Below are positions 16,009-24,122 of a stretch of DNA of 64,000 bases, piece after piece. Below the pieces are notes generated by a model, which saw only the letters and a program-made list of their open reading frames with translations, ran no database searches and was not told the origin of the DNA. Made by a program: the position numbers and the translations under genes. This DNA is from an uncultured Candidatus Melainabacteria bacterium. Its GTDB lineage: Bacteria; Cyanobacteriota; Vampirovibrionia; Gastranaerophilales; Gastranaerophilaceae. Position 1 is the stretch's first letter. Each line of letters begins with the position of its first letter. The DNA lies in the NCBI GenBank assembly GCA_934700385.1, contig CAKUXO010000005.1:17491-81490 (forward strand), read 5' to 3'.

Positions 16009-16815
16009 ATGAGCGAAAAAAGAGCAGAAATAGGAATTTTTGGGGGTTCAGGATTTTATAAATTTTTAGAAGATATCGAAGAAGTTTATATTGATACTCC
16101 ATACGGAAAAACTTCAGACGCTCTTATGCTAGGCGAAATTGCAGGTAAAAAAGTTGCTTTTATGCCTCGTCATGGCAGAAATCACACAATTGCCCCTCAT
16201 CAAGTTAATTATAGAGCTAACGTTTGGGCTATGAAAAAAATCGGCTGCAAAAGAGTAATTTCACCTTGCGCAGCAGGTTCACTTCAAAAACATGTTAAAC
16301 CAGGGGACATTGTTTTTTGCGATCAATATGTTGATAAAACTCACTCAAGAAAAGATACATTCTTTGATAATGGCGATATTCAACATATTTCAGGCGCAGA
16401 ACCATATTGCCCACAATTAAGAAAAGTTGCAATTGAATGCGGAAAAGAATTAGGCTATTCAATTCACGAAAAAGGCACAGTTGTTGTTATTCAAGGACCA
16501 AGATTTAACACAAAAGCTGAAAGCACATTTTTAACTAATCAAGGCTGGGAAGTTATTAATATGACTCAATATCCTGAAGCTCATTTAGTTAAAGAACTAA
16601 ATATGTGCCCATTAAACATTTCTTTAATAACAGATTATGACGCAGGGCTTGTTGCAGATTGTGAACCTGTTTCACATGAAGCTGTTATGCAAGTTTTTGC
16701 TGAAAATATCTCAAAATTACAAAAACTTTTATTCTTAATTGTTGAAAAAATTGATACAAACAAAGATTGCAATTGTGACAACTCTGCAAAATGGGATAAT
16801 TCAACATGGGCTTAG
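16009..16815 (+). CDS. mtnP: S-methyl-5'-thioadenosine phosphorylase
   Basis: This 268-residue purine nucleoside phosphorylase-type enzyme splits methylthioadenosine into adenine and methylthioribose-1-phosphate in methionine salvage. The motifs IGIFGGSGFY, the phosphate site FMPRHGRNHTIAPHQVNYRANVWA, the PNP/MTAP signature VVVIQGPRFNTKAE, INMTQYPEAHLV and LITDYDAG are all present. I chose the ATG at 16009, preceded by AAAAGGAA, because the longer frame would overlap the prepilin gene. Its end overlaps yggT by 10 bases. Confidence 0.9.
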   Translation: MSEKRAEIGIFGGSGFYKFLEDIEEVYIDTPYGKTSDALMLGEIAGKKVAFMPRHGRNHTIAPHQVNYRANVWAMKKIGCKRVISPCAAGSLQKHVKPGDIVFCDQYVDKTHSRKDTFFDNGDIQHISGAEPYCPQLRKVAIECGKELGYSIHEKGTVVVIQGPRFNTKAESTFLTNQGWEVINMTQYPEAHLVKELNMCPLNISLITDYDAGLVADCEPVSHEAVMQVFAENISKLQKLLFLIVEKIDTNKDCNCDNSAKWDNSTWA

Positions 16816-17072
16816 CTAACGCATTAAATCAGATTTTTAATTTAATCTTTTTAATATTATTCATAACTATTTTGCTTTCTTGGTTTCCATCTATTAATTG
16901 GCAAAATGAGCCTTTTAAATCTATGAAAGCCTTTAGCGAGATATTTTTAGCACCTTTCAGAAATTTAATTCCACCAATAGGAATGATTGATATTTCTCCT
17001 ATAATTGCATTTTTCTGCTTATCGTTATTAAGAAATATTCTTGTTAACTTGCTTGTTGCCTTGGGATTATAA
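16806..17072 (+). CDS. YggT family membrane protein
   Basis: This 88-residue protein has two hydrophobic segments with the YggT core between them: ILLSWFPSINW, then FLAPFRNLIPPIGMIDISPIIAFF. The family is widespread in diderms and cyanobacteria, where it affects cell or plastid division and membrane protein integration, but its exact role is unclear. It overlaps mtnP by 10 bases and is followed by a terminator. Confidence 0.85.
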   Translation: MGLANALNQIFNLIFLILFITILLSWFPSINWQNEPFKSMKAFSEIFLAPFRNLIPPIGMIDISPIIAFFCLSLLRNILVNLLVALGL

Positions 17073-17094
17073 TTTCATTTATAAAAAACTTATT

Positions 17095-17130
17095 AAAAAA
17101 AGCACTTCACATTTTATGAAGTGCTTTTAG
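17095..17130. terminator. Bidirectional terminator between yggT and metK
   Basis: The stem AAAAGCACTTCA / TGAAGTGCTTTT is 12 bp, with A tracts on the left and T on the right, so it can serve both convergent genes. Confidence 0.85.
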
Positions 17131-17147
17131 TTATTTATAATTTAAAC

Positions 17148-18413
17148 TTATGCCATTTTAGCTGTTGCTTTTTCAGTTAATTTTGAAGCAACTGAAGTAT
17201 CTTCCCAAGGAATGTAAAAATCTTCACGTCCAACGTGACCATAAGCAGCAAGTTTTTGATAGAATTTACCGCCATTTTTCTTTGGAAGATTTCTTAAGTC
17301 AAATTGTTCAATAATAGCAGCAGGTCTTAAATCGAAGTTTTCTTGAACTAATTTAGAAAGTTCTTCGTCACTTATTTTACCTGTATCAAAAGTATCAACT
17401 AAAACTGAAACAGGTTTTGCTTGACCAATTGCATAAGCTAATTCGATTTCACATTTTTTAGCTAAACCGGCTTTTACAATGTTTTTTGCAACCCAGCGAG
17501 CAGCGTAAGCAGCTGATCTATCCACTTTGGTTGGATCTTTTCCTGAAAAAGCACCGCCACCATGACGAGCATATCCGCCATAAGTATCAACAATGATTTT
17601 TCTTCCTGTTAAACCAGCATCCCCTTGAGGTCCGCCGATTACAAATCTTCCTGATGGATTGATTAAATATTTTGTTGTTTCATCAGGTTTAACATCATAT
17701 TTTTCAAATACAGGTTTAATAACTAATTCAATCATATCTTTTCTGATTATTTCTTGAATTTTTTGATTATCGCTTACACCGTTAATTTCAGGGTCATGTT
17801 GAGTTGAAATAACGATTGTATCAATTCTTTTTGGTTTACCGTCAACATATTCAACCGTTACTTGGCTTTTGCCATCAGGTCTTAAGTAATTAACAAGTTT
17901 TTCTTTTCTGATTTGCGCTAATCTGAATGCTAATTTATGAGCTAATGCAATTGGAAGTGGCATTAATTCAGGTGTTTCATCACAAGCATAACCAAACATA
18001 ATACCTTGGTCGCCTGCACCAATGTCAAGAGTTTCATTTTTAGATGTATCAGCGTTATCATTTCTTGATTCAAGAGCTTTGTTAACACCACCGGCGATAT
18101 CAATTGATTGTTCATCGATTGAAGTTAAAACAGCACAAGTTTTATAATCAAAACCGCCGCCTTCTTCACCATTATAGCCGATTGATTTGATTGTATTTCT
18201 AACAACTGTTGGAATATCAACATAGCAATTTGAAGTAATTTCACCACAAACTAAAGCCATGCCTGTTGTTACAGTAGTTTCTGCAGCAACTCTTGATTTA
18301 GAATCTTGTGTTAAAAATTCATCTAGTATTGCATCTGAAATTTGATCGCAAACTTTATCGGGATGTCCTTCTGTAACGGATTCCGATGTAAATAAAAAGT
18401 TTTTTAAAGTCAT
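17148..18413 (-). CDS. metK: S-adenosylmethionine synthetase
   Basis: The 421-residue enzyme makes SAM from methionine and ATP. GHPDKVCDQISDAILDEF holds the ATP/methionine site, GAGDQGIMFGYA is the signature hexapeptide region, and GGGAFSGKDPTKVDRSAAY is the P-loop-like second signature. The start has a strong ribosome binding site (TTAAGGAG on the minus strand). That site lies in a short GC-rich leader that can fold, described separately. It converges on yggT. Confidence 0.95.
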   Translation of the reverse strand: MTLKNFLFTSESVTEGHPDKVCDQISDAILDEFLTQDSKSRVAAETTVTTGMALVCGEITSNCYVDIPTVVRNTIKSIGYNGEEGGGFDYKTCAVLTSIDEQSIDIAGGVNKALESRNDNADTSKNETLDIGAGDQGIMFGYACDETPELMPLPIALAHKLAFRLAQIRKEKLVNYLRPDGKSQVTVEYVDGKPKRIDTIVISTQHDPEINGVSDNQKIQEIIRKDMIELVIKPVFEKYDVKPDETTKYLINPSGRFVIGGPQGDAGLTGRKIIVDTYGGYARHGGGAFSGKDPTKVDRSAAYAARWVAKNIVKAGLAKKCEIELAYAIGQAKPVSVLVDTFDTGKISDEELSKLVQENFDLRPAAIIEQFDLRNLPKKNGGKFYQKLAAYGHVGREDFYIPWEDTSVASKLTEKATAKMA

Positions 18414-18420
18414 TTTTTCT

Positions 18421-18464
18421 CCTTAATTATGCCGGTAAGGTTTTTAATTCCGACCCGGTGACAT
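18421..18464 (-). promoter_or_regulatory. metK: Structured metK leader, possible translational switch
   Basis: This is the only GC-rich stretch in the local AT-rich spacer. In the minus-strand RNA, AUGUC (18464-18460) can pair with GGCAU (18433-18429). CCUUA (18440-18436) can pair with UAAGG (18425-18421), which is the start of the Shine-Dalgarno sequence. A -10 TATAAT lies at 18492-18487. The two pairings are compatible with ribosome-site sequestration. It does not match the SAM-II or SMK consensus that I can recall. Confidence 0.45.
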
Positions 18465-18542
18465 GTTGTCTATATACGTAAAAAATATTATAACTCTAAA
18501 TATTTTGGCTAAATTAAAATATTAAGAAAGATTTACATTAAA

Positions 18543-19160
18543 TTATTTTAATCTCATTTTGCCTTTGGTATGAAGCGCATTTGATTTAATCATTGTTTCA
18601 AATTTATCTTGGTCAAGTTTTAATTTGCCACAGCCATCTCGTCTTATTTTGCCATCAAAAAAGCATTTTTTCATATAAAAATCAACTGCGTCATCTAGAG
18701 CACAAGAAATATCAAACTTTTCTCTTTTTTCTCTTTTACATAAGGAAGTCAAAAAGGCAATTATAGTTTCACCTACATATTTATATTCTTTTTTGCCTGT
18801 ACCTTGATAAGTTGGCTTAGTTTCAAGAAAATCTAAATTAAATTCATGACTGTTATCTGTAATTTGGCAATAGCCCAAACATTCTTTTTTAAGATTTTCT
18901 AAAACAAAAATCTTTTCATCTTTTTTCTTGCCTTCTGTTTTTAATTTCATAGTGCAATTCATTGAGCTTAAAAAAGCATTACCTAGATACCAAGACTTAT
19001 CATTTAAAAGTTTTAGAAAATATTTAACGTCATCAGGCTTAGTTTCTTCAAGCTCATAAATTCGACAGTAATCTTTTCTATTGTTTTTAAGAACGTGACA
19101 TTTTGCTCTTAATTGCTTTTGAAAAGCAATATCATTGTTGTTAATGCGATTAATATTCAT
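18543..19160 (-). CDS. GNAT-like hypothetical protein
   Basis: The 205-residue protein has a possible GNAT acetyltransferase core. KPTYQGTGKKEYKYVGETIIAFL resembles the acetyl-CoA loop and following helix ([RQ]-x-x-G-x-G/A), and ALDDAVDFYMKKCFFDG resembles the final A-x-x-FYxKxGF segment. The first 17 residues (MNINRINNNDIAFQKQL) resemble the N-termini of the F-x-G motif proteins elsewhere in the window, though Gly is missing. No signal peptide is seen. It is a single gene between metK and aspS. Confidence 0.55.
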   Translation of the reverse strand: MNINRINNNDIAFQKQLRAKCHVLKNNRKDYCRIYELEETKPDDVKYFLKLLNDKSWYLGNAFLSSMNCTMKLKTEGKKKDEKIFVLENLKKECLGYCQITDNSHEFNLDFLETKPTYQGTGKKEYKYVGETIIAFLTSLCKREKREKFDISCALDDAVDFYMKKCFFDGKIRRDGCGKLKLDQDKFETMIKSNALHTKGKMRLK

Positions 19161-19229
19161 ACTCCTTTAAAACTTGAAAATAAAATTAATTGCCTAAAAG
19201 TAACAAAAATTTTAAATTTTTTTGAAAAT

Positions 19230-19259
19230 TTGTCTATTTTGATATTTTTGTTTTATAAT
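19230..19259 (+). promoter_or_regulatory. Probable aspS promoter
   Basis: TTGTCT (19230-19235), an 18-base spacer and TATAAT (19254-19259) lie 35 bases before the aspS start. The -35 is weak but the -10 is perfect. Confidence 0.45.
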
Positions 19260-19294
19260 TTAAACACATATAACAACTAATTAAAGGAAAAGCT

Positions 19295-21070
19295 ATGGAA
19301 TTAACCTATAAAAAACAAAGTTGCACACAACTTAATGAATCAAATATCGGCTCAGAAGCAATGCTTGCAGGCTGGGCAAGCACAATTCGTGACCTTGGCG
19401 GAATTATCTTTGTTGAATTAAGAGATAAAACCGGTCTTTTTCAACTTGTTGCAGACCCCTCGGTTAATCCTGAAGTACATAAAATTTTATCTAAAATTAA
19501 ACCTGAATATGTAATTCAAGTTGAAGGTAAAATCACAAAACGTCCTGATGACACAATTAACGACAAATTAGCAACAGGCACAATTGAAATGTATCCATCT
19601 AAAGTAACTGTTTTATCAGCAGCACAAACACTTCCTTTTGTTTTAGATGATGACAATGTTTCAGAAGATGTACGCTTGAAATATCGTTATTTAGACTTAA
19701 GACGTGAAAAAATGATGAATAATTTTAGACTTCGTCATAAAATCGTTGCGGCAATTAGAAGCTATCTAAATGACCTTGATTTTATGGAAGTTGAAACTCC
19801 TATTTTAATTAAAGCAACTCCGGAAGGCGCTAGAGATTACTTAGTTCCATCAAGAATTCATGATGGTAAATTTTATGCTCTACCTCAATCTCCTCAAATT
19901 TTCAAACAACTTTTAATGGTTGCAGGTTTTGAAAAATACTATCAAATTGCAAAATGTTTCAGAGATGAAGACCTAAGAGCGGATAGACAACCTGAATTTA
20001 CACAAGTTGATATGGAAATGTCTTTTGTAAATCAAGACGATGTTATTAAAATGACAGAAGGCTTAATTGAAAATGCTTTCAAGGCAGCCGGTGTTGAAGT
20101 TAAAGCGCCATTTAGAAGAATTACTTGGCGTGAAGCGATGGATAAATATGGTTCTGATAAACCTGATACTCGTTTTGGCTTAGAATTATTCAATGTTACA
20201 GATGTTATGGAACAATCTACTTTTGAAGCATTTAAAGCAGTTATCAAAAACGGCGGAACAGTTAGAGCAATTAAAATCCCAGGAATTGCAGGATATTCAA
20301 GAAAAGAAATGGATGATGTTAGAAACATGGCTATTTCTTTTGGCGCTAAAGGTCTTGCTTGGATTACTTACATGGAAGATGGCACAGTTAAATCTCCTGT
20401 TTTAAAATTCTTAAACGAAGATCAAATTAAAGAAATTCAAACAAGAGCACAAGCTCAAAATGGCGATATTGTTTTCTTTGTAGCTGATTATCCATCAATT
20501 GTATTTGATGTACTTGGAAGATTTAGACTATACTTCGGCGACAAATTAAACATGATTGATAAATCTAAGCATGATTTATTATGGGTTGTTGATTTCCCAT
20601 TATTTGAACAAGATTTAGAAACAGGTGCGTTTAAATCTGTTCACCACCCATTCACAATGCCTGCTTTAGAAGATATCGATAAACTTGAAAACGACAAAGG
20701 AAATGTTAAATCAATCGCTTATGATATTATCTATAACGGAAATGAACTTGGTGGCGGTTCAATCAGAATCCATGACGCTGAAATTCAAAAGAAAGTGTTC
20801 CATGCTCTTGGCTTAACTCAAGCAGATATCGATGAAAAATTTGAATTTATGATTGACGCATTCAAATATGGCACACCTCCACACGGCGGTTTGGCAATTG
20901 GTTTAGATAGACTTGTTGCACTTTTATTAAGAGCAAACTCAATCAGAGAAGTAATTGCATTCCCAAAAAATTCTCAAGCAAAAGACTTAATGACAAATGC
21001 ACCGTCTTTAGCTTCAGAAGAACAATTAAGAGAATTACACTTAAAACTAAGAAATTTACCAAAGGTATAA
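19295..21070 (+). CDS. aspS: Aspartyl-tRNA synthetase
   Basis: This class II synthetase of 591 residues has the bacterial AspRS layout. An N-terminal OB-fold anticodon-binding domain (about 1-110) comes first, then the catalytic domain with motif 1 (FMEVETPILIKATPEGARDY) and motif 2 (CFRDEDLRADRQPEFTQVD). The GAD insertion domain is in the middle (about 290-420), and motif 3 is GLAIGLDRLVALL. A Shine-Dalgarno AAAGGAA precedes the ATG. A glycosyltransferase gene begins 3 bases after the stop. Confidence 0.95.
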   Translation: MELTYKKQSCTQLNESNIGSEAMLAGWASTIRDLGGIIFVELRDKTGLFQLVADPSVNPEVHKILSKIKPEYVIQVEGKITKRPDDTINDKLATGTIEMYPSKVTVLSAAQTLPFVLDDDNVSEDVRLKYRYLDLRREKMMNNFRLRHKIVAAIRSYLNDLDFMEVETPILIKATPEGARDYLVPSRIHDGKFYALPQSPQIFKQLLMVAGFEKYYQIAKCFRDEDLRADRQPEFTQVDMEMSFVNQDDVIKMTEGLIENAFKAAGVEVKAPFRRITWREAMDKYGSDKPDTRFGLELFNVTDVMEQSTFEAFKAVIKNGGTVRAIKIPGIAGYSRKEMDDVRNMAISFGAKGLAWITYMEDGTVKSPVLKFLNEDQIKEIQTRAQAQNGDIVFFVADYPSIVFDVLGRFRLYFGDKLNMIDKSKHDLLWVVDFPLFEQDLETGAFKSVHHPFTMPALEDIDKLENDKGNVKSIAYDIIYNGNELGGGSIRIHDAEIQKKVFHALGLTQADIDEKFEFMIDAFKYGTPPHGGLAIGLDRLVALLLRANSIREVIAFPKNSQAKDLMTNAPSLASEEQLRELHLKLRNLPKV

Positions 21071-21072
21071 TT

Positions 21073-21813
21073 TTGTTAAACAATAAAAAAATAATTATAG
21101 TAATGCCTGCGTATAATGCGCAGGCTACTTTAAAAGAAACTTTTGAGGCAATTCCAAAGGATTTTGTGGATGACATTATTCTTGTGGATGATTGTTCTAA
21201 GGATAAAACCGTTGAAATAGCTAAAGAGCTTAATATTAAAACTTTTATCCACTCAAAAAACCTTGGCTATGGGGGTAATCAAAAAACTTGCTATAAAAAA
21301 GCTCTTGAATTAGGGGCAGATATTGTTATAATGTTACATCCTGATTTTCAATATGACCCAAGACTGATTCCGTCATTAGCTTCAATGATAGCTTATGATA
21401 ACTATGATTGCGTTATGGCTTCAAGATTTCTTTGTAATTCGGCAAAAAATTCTAAAATGCCAAAATATAAATATTTTGCAAACAAATTTTTAACCGCTTT
21501 TCAAAATTTCTTCCTAAATCAAAGTTTATCAGAATACCACAGCGGCTATCGGGCTTTTAGTTCTGATGTTCTTAAAAAAATCAACTTTTCAAATTTGAGT
21601 GATGATTTTATTTTTGATAATCAGATGTTAGCTTTAATTTATTTTAATAATTTTACAATAGGGGAAATTTCATGCCCGACTAAATATTTTGATGGCGCAA
21701 GCTCGATTAACTTCCTTCGCTCATCAAAATATGGTTTAGGGGTTCTATTGGTTTCAATTCAATATGCCCTTGCAAAATTAAAAATTTTCAAAAGCAAAAT
21801 TTTTAAATATTAG
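21073..21813 (+). CDS. Family 2 glycosyltransferase (polyprenyl-phosphate sugar transferase type)
   Basis: This GT-A fold protein of 246 residues resembles dolichyl/polyprenyl-phosphate glycosyltransferases. IIIVMPAYNAQATLKETF is the first strand, DDIILVDDCSKDKTVEIA has the nucleotide-binding Asp, and IVMLHPDFQYDPRLIP contains a D-x-Q variant of the DxD-like motif. EYHSGYRAFSSDVLK is the acceptor region. It lacks long membrane helices. The start is TTG, 2 bases after the aspS stop, so it is co-translated with aspS. Its last 11 bases overlap the convergent GGDEF/HD-GYP gene. Confidence 0.8.
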   Translation: MLNNKKIIIVMPAYNAQATLKETFEAIPKDFVDDIILVDDCSKDKTVEIAKELNIKTFIHSKNLGYGGNQKTCYKKALELGADIVIMLHPDFQYDPRLIPSLASMIAYDNYDCVMASRFLCNSAKNSKMPKYKYFANKFLTAFQNFFLNQSLSEYHSGYRAFSSDVLKKINFSNLSDDFIFDNQMLALIYFNNFTIGEISCPTKYFDGASSINFLRSSKYGLGVLLVSIQYALAKLKIFKSKIFKY

Positions 21814-23650
21814 TTGCTAAACTTGGCGCAATAATAATAAATTGTCTTACCAATTCTCTATCCCATTGAACACCGGCACCCATTTTCAAAATTTCACAAG
21901 CCTTTTGAACAGATAAACCTTTTCTATATGGTCTATCTGAAATAAGTGCGTGATAAGCATCTGCTACAGCTACAATTCTAGCAGATAGCGGGATTTCATC
22001 ACCCTTTAAACCGTAAGGATAACCTGAGCCATCAATGTGTTCGTGGTGATATTTAACCATTGGAATTAAGTCATGGAGTGATTTATTTGGGCTTAAAACC
22101 TTGTCAGCACCGATTGAGGGGTGTTGTTTCATTATATTCCATTCATCATCAGATAATTTAGATGGTTTTCTTAAAATATCTTCAGGAATGCCGATTTTAC
22201 CGATATCATGAAGCAAGGCACCTAGTTTAATTCTTTCAACTTCATTTGATGGTAAATTAATTGCTCTAGCTAATGCTTCAGAATATCTTGAAACAGCAGC
22301 AGAATGACCTTTTGTATATGTATCTTTTGCATCAATTGTGTTAGCTAGGGAAGATACAACGTCAAGCAGATGTTCATTTGAAACAATTGTTTCATTATGG
22401 AATTGTTTAATTAATTCATCTTCGATGTTAATTCCAACAGAAGCATGCTTTTTAGTTAAAATTTGAGCAAAGCATTTAAGCGCCTCGTCATCCCAGAAAT
22501 TAAAGTCATTTGTTGAAACAATTTCAGATTGACCTGATTGATTTCTTTTACTTTTAGCAATATATAAAGCTTGTTCTGCTAGAATTGTAAGTTGTTCTTG
22601 TTTATTTGTTGATTGAGGAAACATTGAAATACCGCAAGAAAACTTCAATTGACCTAAATCATCAAACATTGTGCAAGATAAGTTATATAATAAAAATTCA
22701 CAGATATATTTTGCTTCTTCAACAGAAGTGTCGTTCATAATTATAGCTATTTCATCTCCGCCATAACGACCTAAGATATCAGTATTTCTAACATTTTTCT
22801 TGATTTTATTAGCAACTTCTTTAATAACAATGTCGCCTTTAGCGTGTCCTAATTCTGAATTGATTTCAGAAATGTTTGCAATATCAAAAATACAAAAAGC
22901 AAGTTGTTTATTTTTTGCTAAACATTCAGTAATTTCAAAAGCCAAGTCCTCTTGAAGTTTTTTGTGGTTAGAAAGACCTGTTAAGGAATCAGTATCTGTG
23001 TTTTGATTTACTAAATCAGCTAAAATTTTATTTTTATAGAAAATTGCAAAATAATTAGCAATTAATTTATAAAATTCTAAAAATTTTGAACCAGAGTTAT
23101 CTGAAAAAATCATAACTCCAACACATTCATCAAAAGCAATTAAAGGAACAATATGGCTTTCAAAGTCATAAGAAAAACTAAAATAGTTTGATTTTAGAAA
23201 ATCGCTTTTTTGGCAGCTTAAAATTTTCTTTTCTTTAAATGCTCTAACAACGAAGTTTTCATCGTCATTTAAAAGAATATTTGAATTATATGTTGAAGAT
23301 GTTTTATCTATTACTTTGATATTAATATAATTAGAATTTTTATTAAAAATACCAAGCGCTAAGAAATTTAGGTTGAATTTAGCGCTTAATTTAGAATGTA
23401 GTTCATAAAACAATGTCATAAAATCTGTTTGCTTTGTAATTGCAGAGTTAATTGATGCAATTAAATCAAGATAATTTATTTCATTTGTTTTAATAAAATT
23501 ATTGGTATAACCGCCATATAAACGGTTTGCAGAGGTTCTTGTATTAACAGGCATGATTTTTGAAACATCAATTGGGTTAGATGTTTTATTCAAATTTATG
23601 CCAGACTCCAAGGTAATCGGGCTATTTTGTTTAATATTATCAGTTTCCAC
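21803..23650 (-). CDS. GAF-GGDEF-HD-GYP cyclic-di-GMP signalling protein
   Basis: The 615-residue protein has an N-terminal unstructured tail (about 1-50) and a GAF-like sensor domain (about 55-210). A GGDEF domain follows (TDSLTGLSNHKKL, then GRYGGDEIAIIM), and a C-terminal HD-GYP domain (HDIGKIGIPEDILRKP and HHEHIDGSGYPYGLKGDEI). The HD-GYP motifs are complete, so phosphodiesterase activity is likely. The GGDEI variant may be active or regulatory. It has no membrane segment, so it senses a cytosolic signal. Confidence 0.9.
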   Translation of the reverse strand: METDNIKQNSPITLESGINLNKTSNPIDVSKIMPVNTRTSANRLYGGYTNNFIKTNEINYLDLIASINSAITKQTDFMTLFYELHSKLSAKFNLNFLALGIFNKNSNYINIKVIDKTSSTYNSNILLNDDENFVVRAFKEKKILSCQKSDFLKSNYFSFSYDFESHIVPLIAFDECVGVMIFSDNSGSKFLEFYKLIANYFAIFYKNKILADLVNQNTDTDSLTGLSNHKKLQEDLAFEITECLAKNKQLAFCIFDIANISEINSELGHAKGDIVIKEVANKIKKNVRNTDILGRYGGDEIAIIMNDTSVEEAKYICEFLLYNLSCTMFDDLGQLKFSCGISMFPQSTNKQEQLTILAEQALYIAKSKRNQSGQSEIVSTNDFNFWDDEALKCFAQILTKKHASVGINIEDELIKQFHNETIVSNEHLLDVVSSLANTIDAKDTYTKGHSAAVSRYSEALARAINLPSNEVERIKLGALLHDIGKIGIPEDILRKPSKLSDDEWNIMKQHPSIGADKVLSPNKSLHDLIPMVKYHHEHIDGSGYPYGLKGDEIPLSARIVAVADAYHALISDRPYRKGLSVQKACEILKMGAGVQWDRELVRQFIIIAPSLATNI

Positions 23651-23759
23651 TTATAGCCTTTCCACTAAAACTATAACACACACAACAAATTAAGATGAGT
23701 AAAAATAAAAAGTGCTCTTTTTTTCGGGTTTTTTTGAAAATTGTTACATTTTTTAACAT

Positions 23760-24041
23760 TTAATCAATCGAAACCAAAATTGTTTTTATTGATGATTTTT
23801 CTCCGTTTAAAATTTTTATTTTTGTTTTTGCGATAGATAATAAATCTGATAAATAGGCTATTATTGCTTTGTTAGCTCTACCTTCAATTGCTCTTTCTTT
23901 TATTTTTATTTTAATAAATTCTTCACAAAATTCTATTGAATTATTTTTAGAATTTTGAACAACCTTAATTTTGAATTTAGCTGAACGGTTTGAATTTATT
24001 TCATTAATTAATTCATCGAGTGTTTTATAGTTTTCCATCAT
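23760..24041 (-). CDS. DUF167 (YggU) family protein
   Basis: This 93-residue protein has the DUF167 core: FKIKVVQNSKNNSIE, IKIKIKERAIEGRANKAIIAYLSDLL, then IKILNGEKSSIKTILV, matching the classic KVxApPvdGkANxALi and GxxSRxK patterns, with Ile-Lys instead of Arg in the last. The function of the family is unknown. It is a single gene divergent from rel. Confidence 0.8.
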   Translation of the reverse strand: MMENYKTLDELINEINSNRSAKFKIKVVQNSKNNSIEFCEEFIKIKIKERAIEGRANKAIIAYLSDLLSIAKTKIKILNGEKSSIKTILVSID

Positions 24042-24122
24042 AATTTTTACTTAAAATACAACATTTAATATATATCAAAAATAAGATAAATTGTATAATA
24101 TTAATATAAAATCAGGTGAATT

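Noticed and set aside
18421..18464. Assigning the metK leader to SAM-II or the SMK box
   Set aside because: The conserved nucleotides of those classes that I can recall are not in place; I only keep the claim of a structured leader.
23700..23760. Terminator after the GGDEF/HD-GYP gene region
   Set aside because: T-rich and A-rich tracts are present but there is no stable stem.
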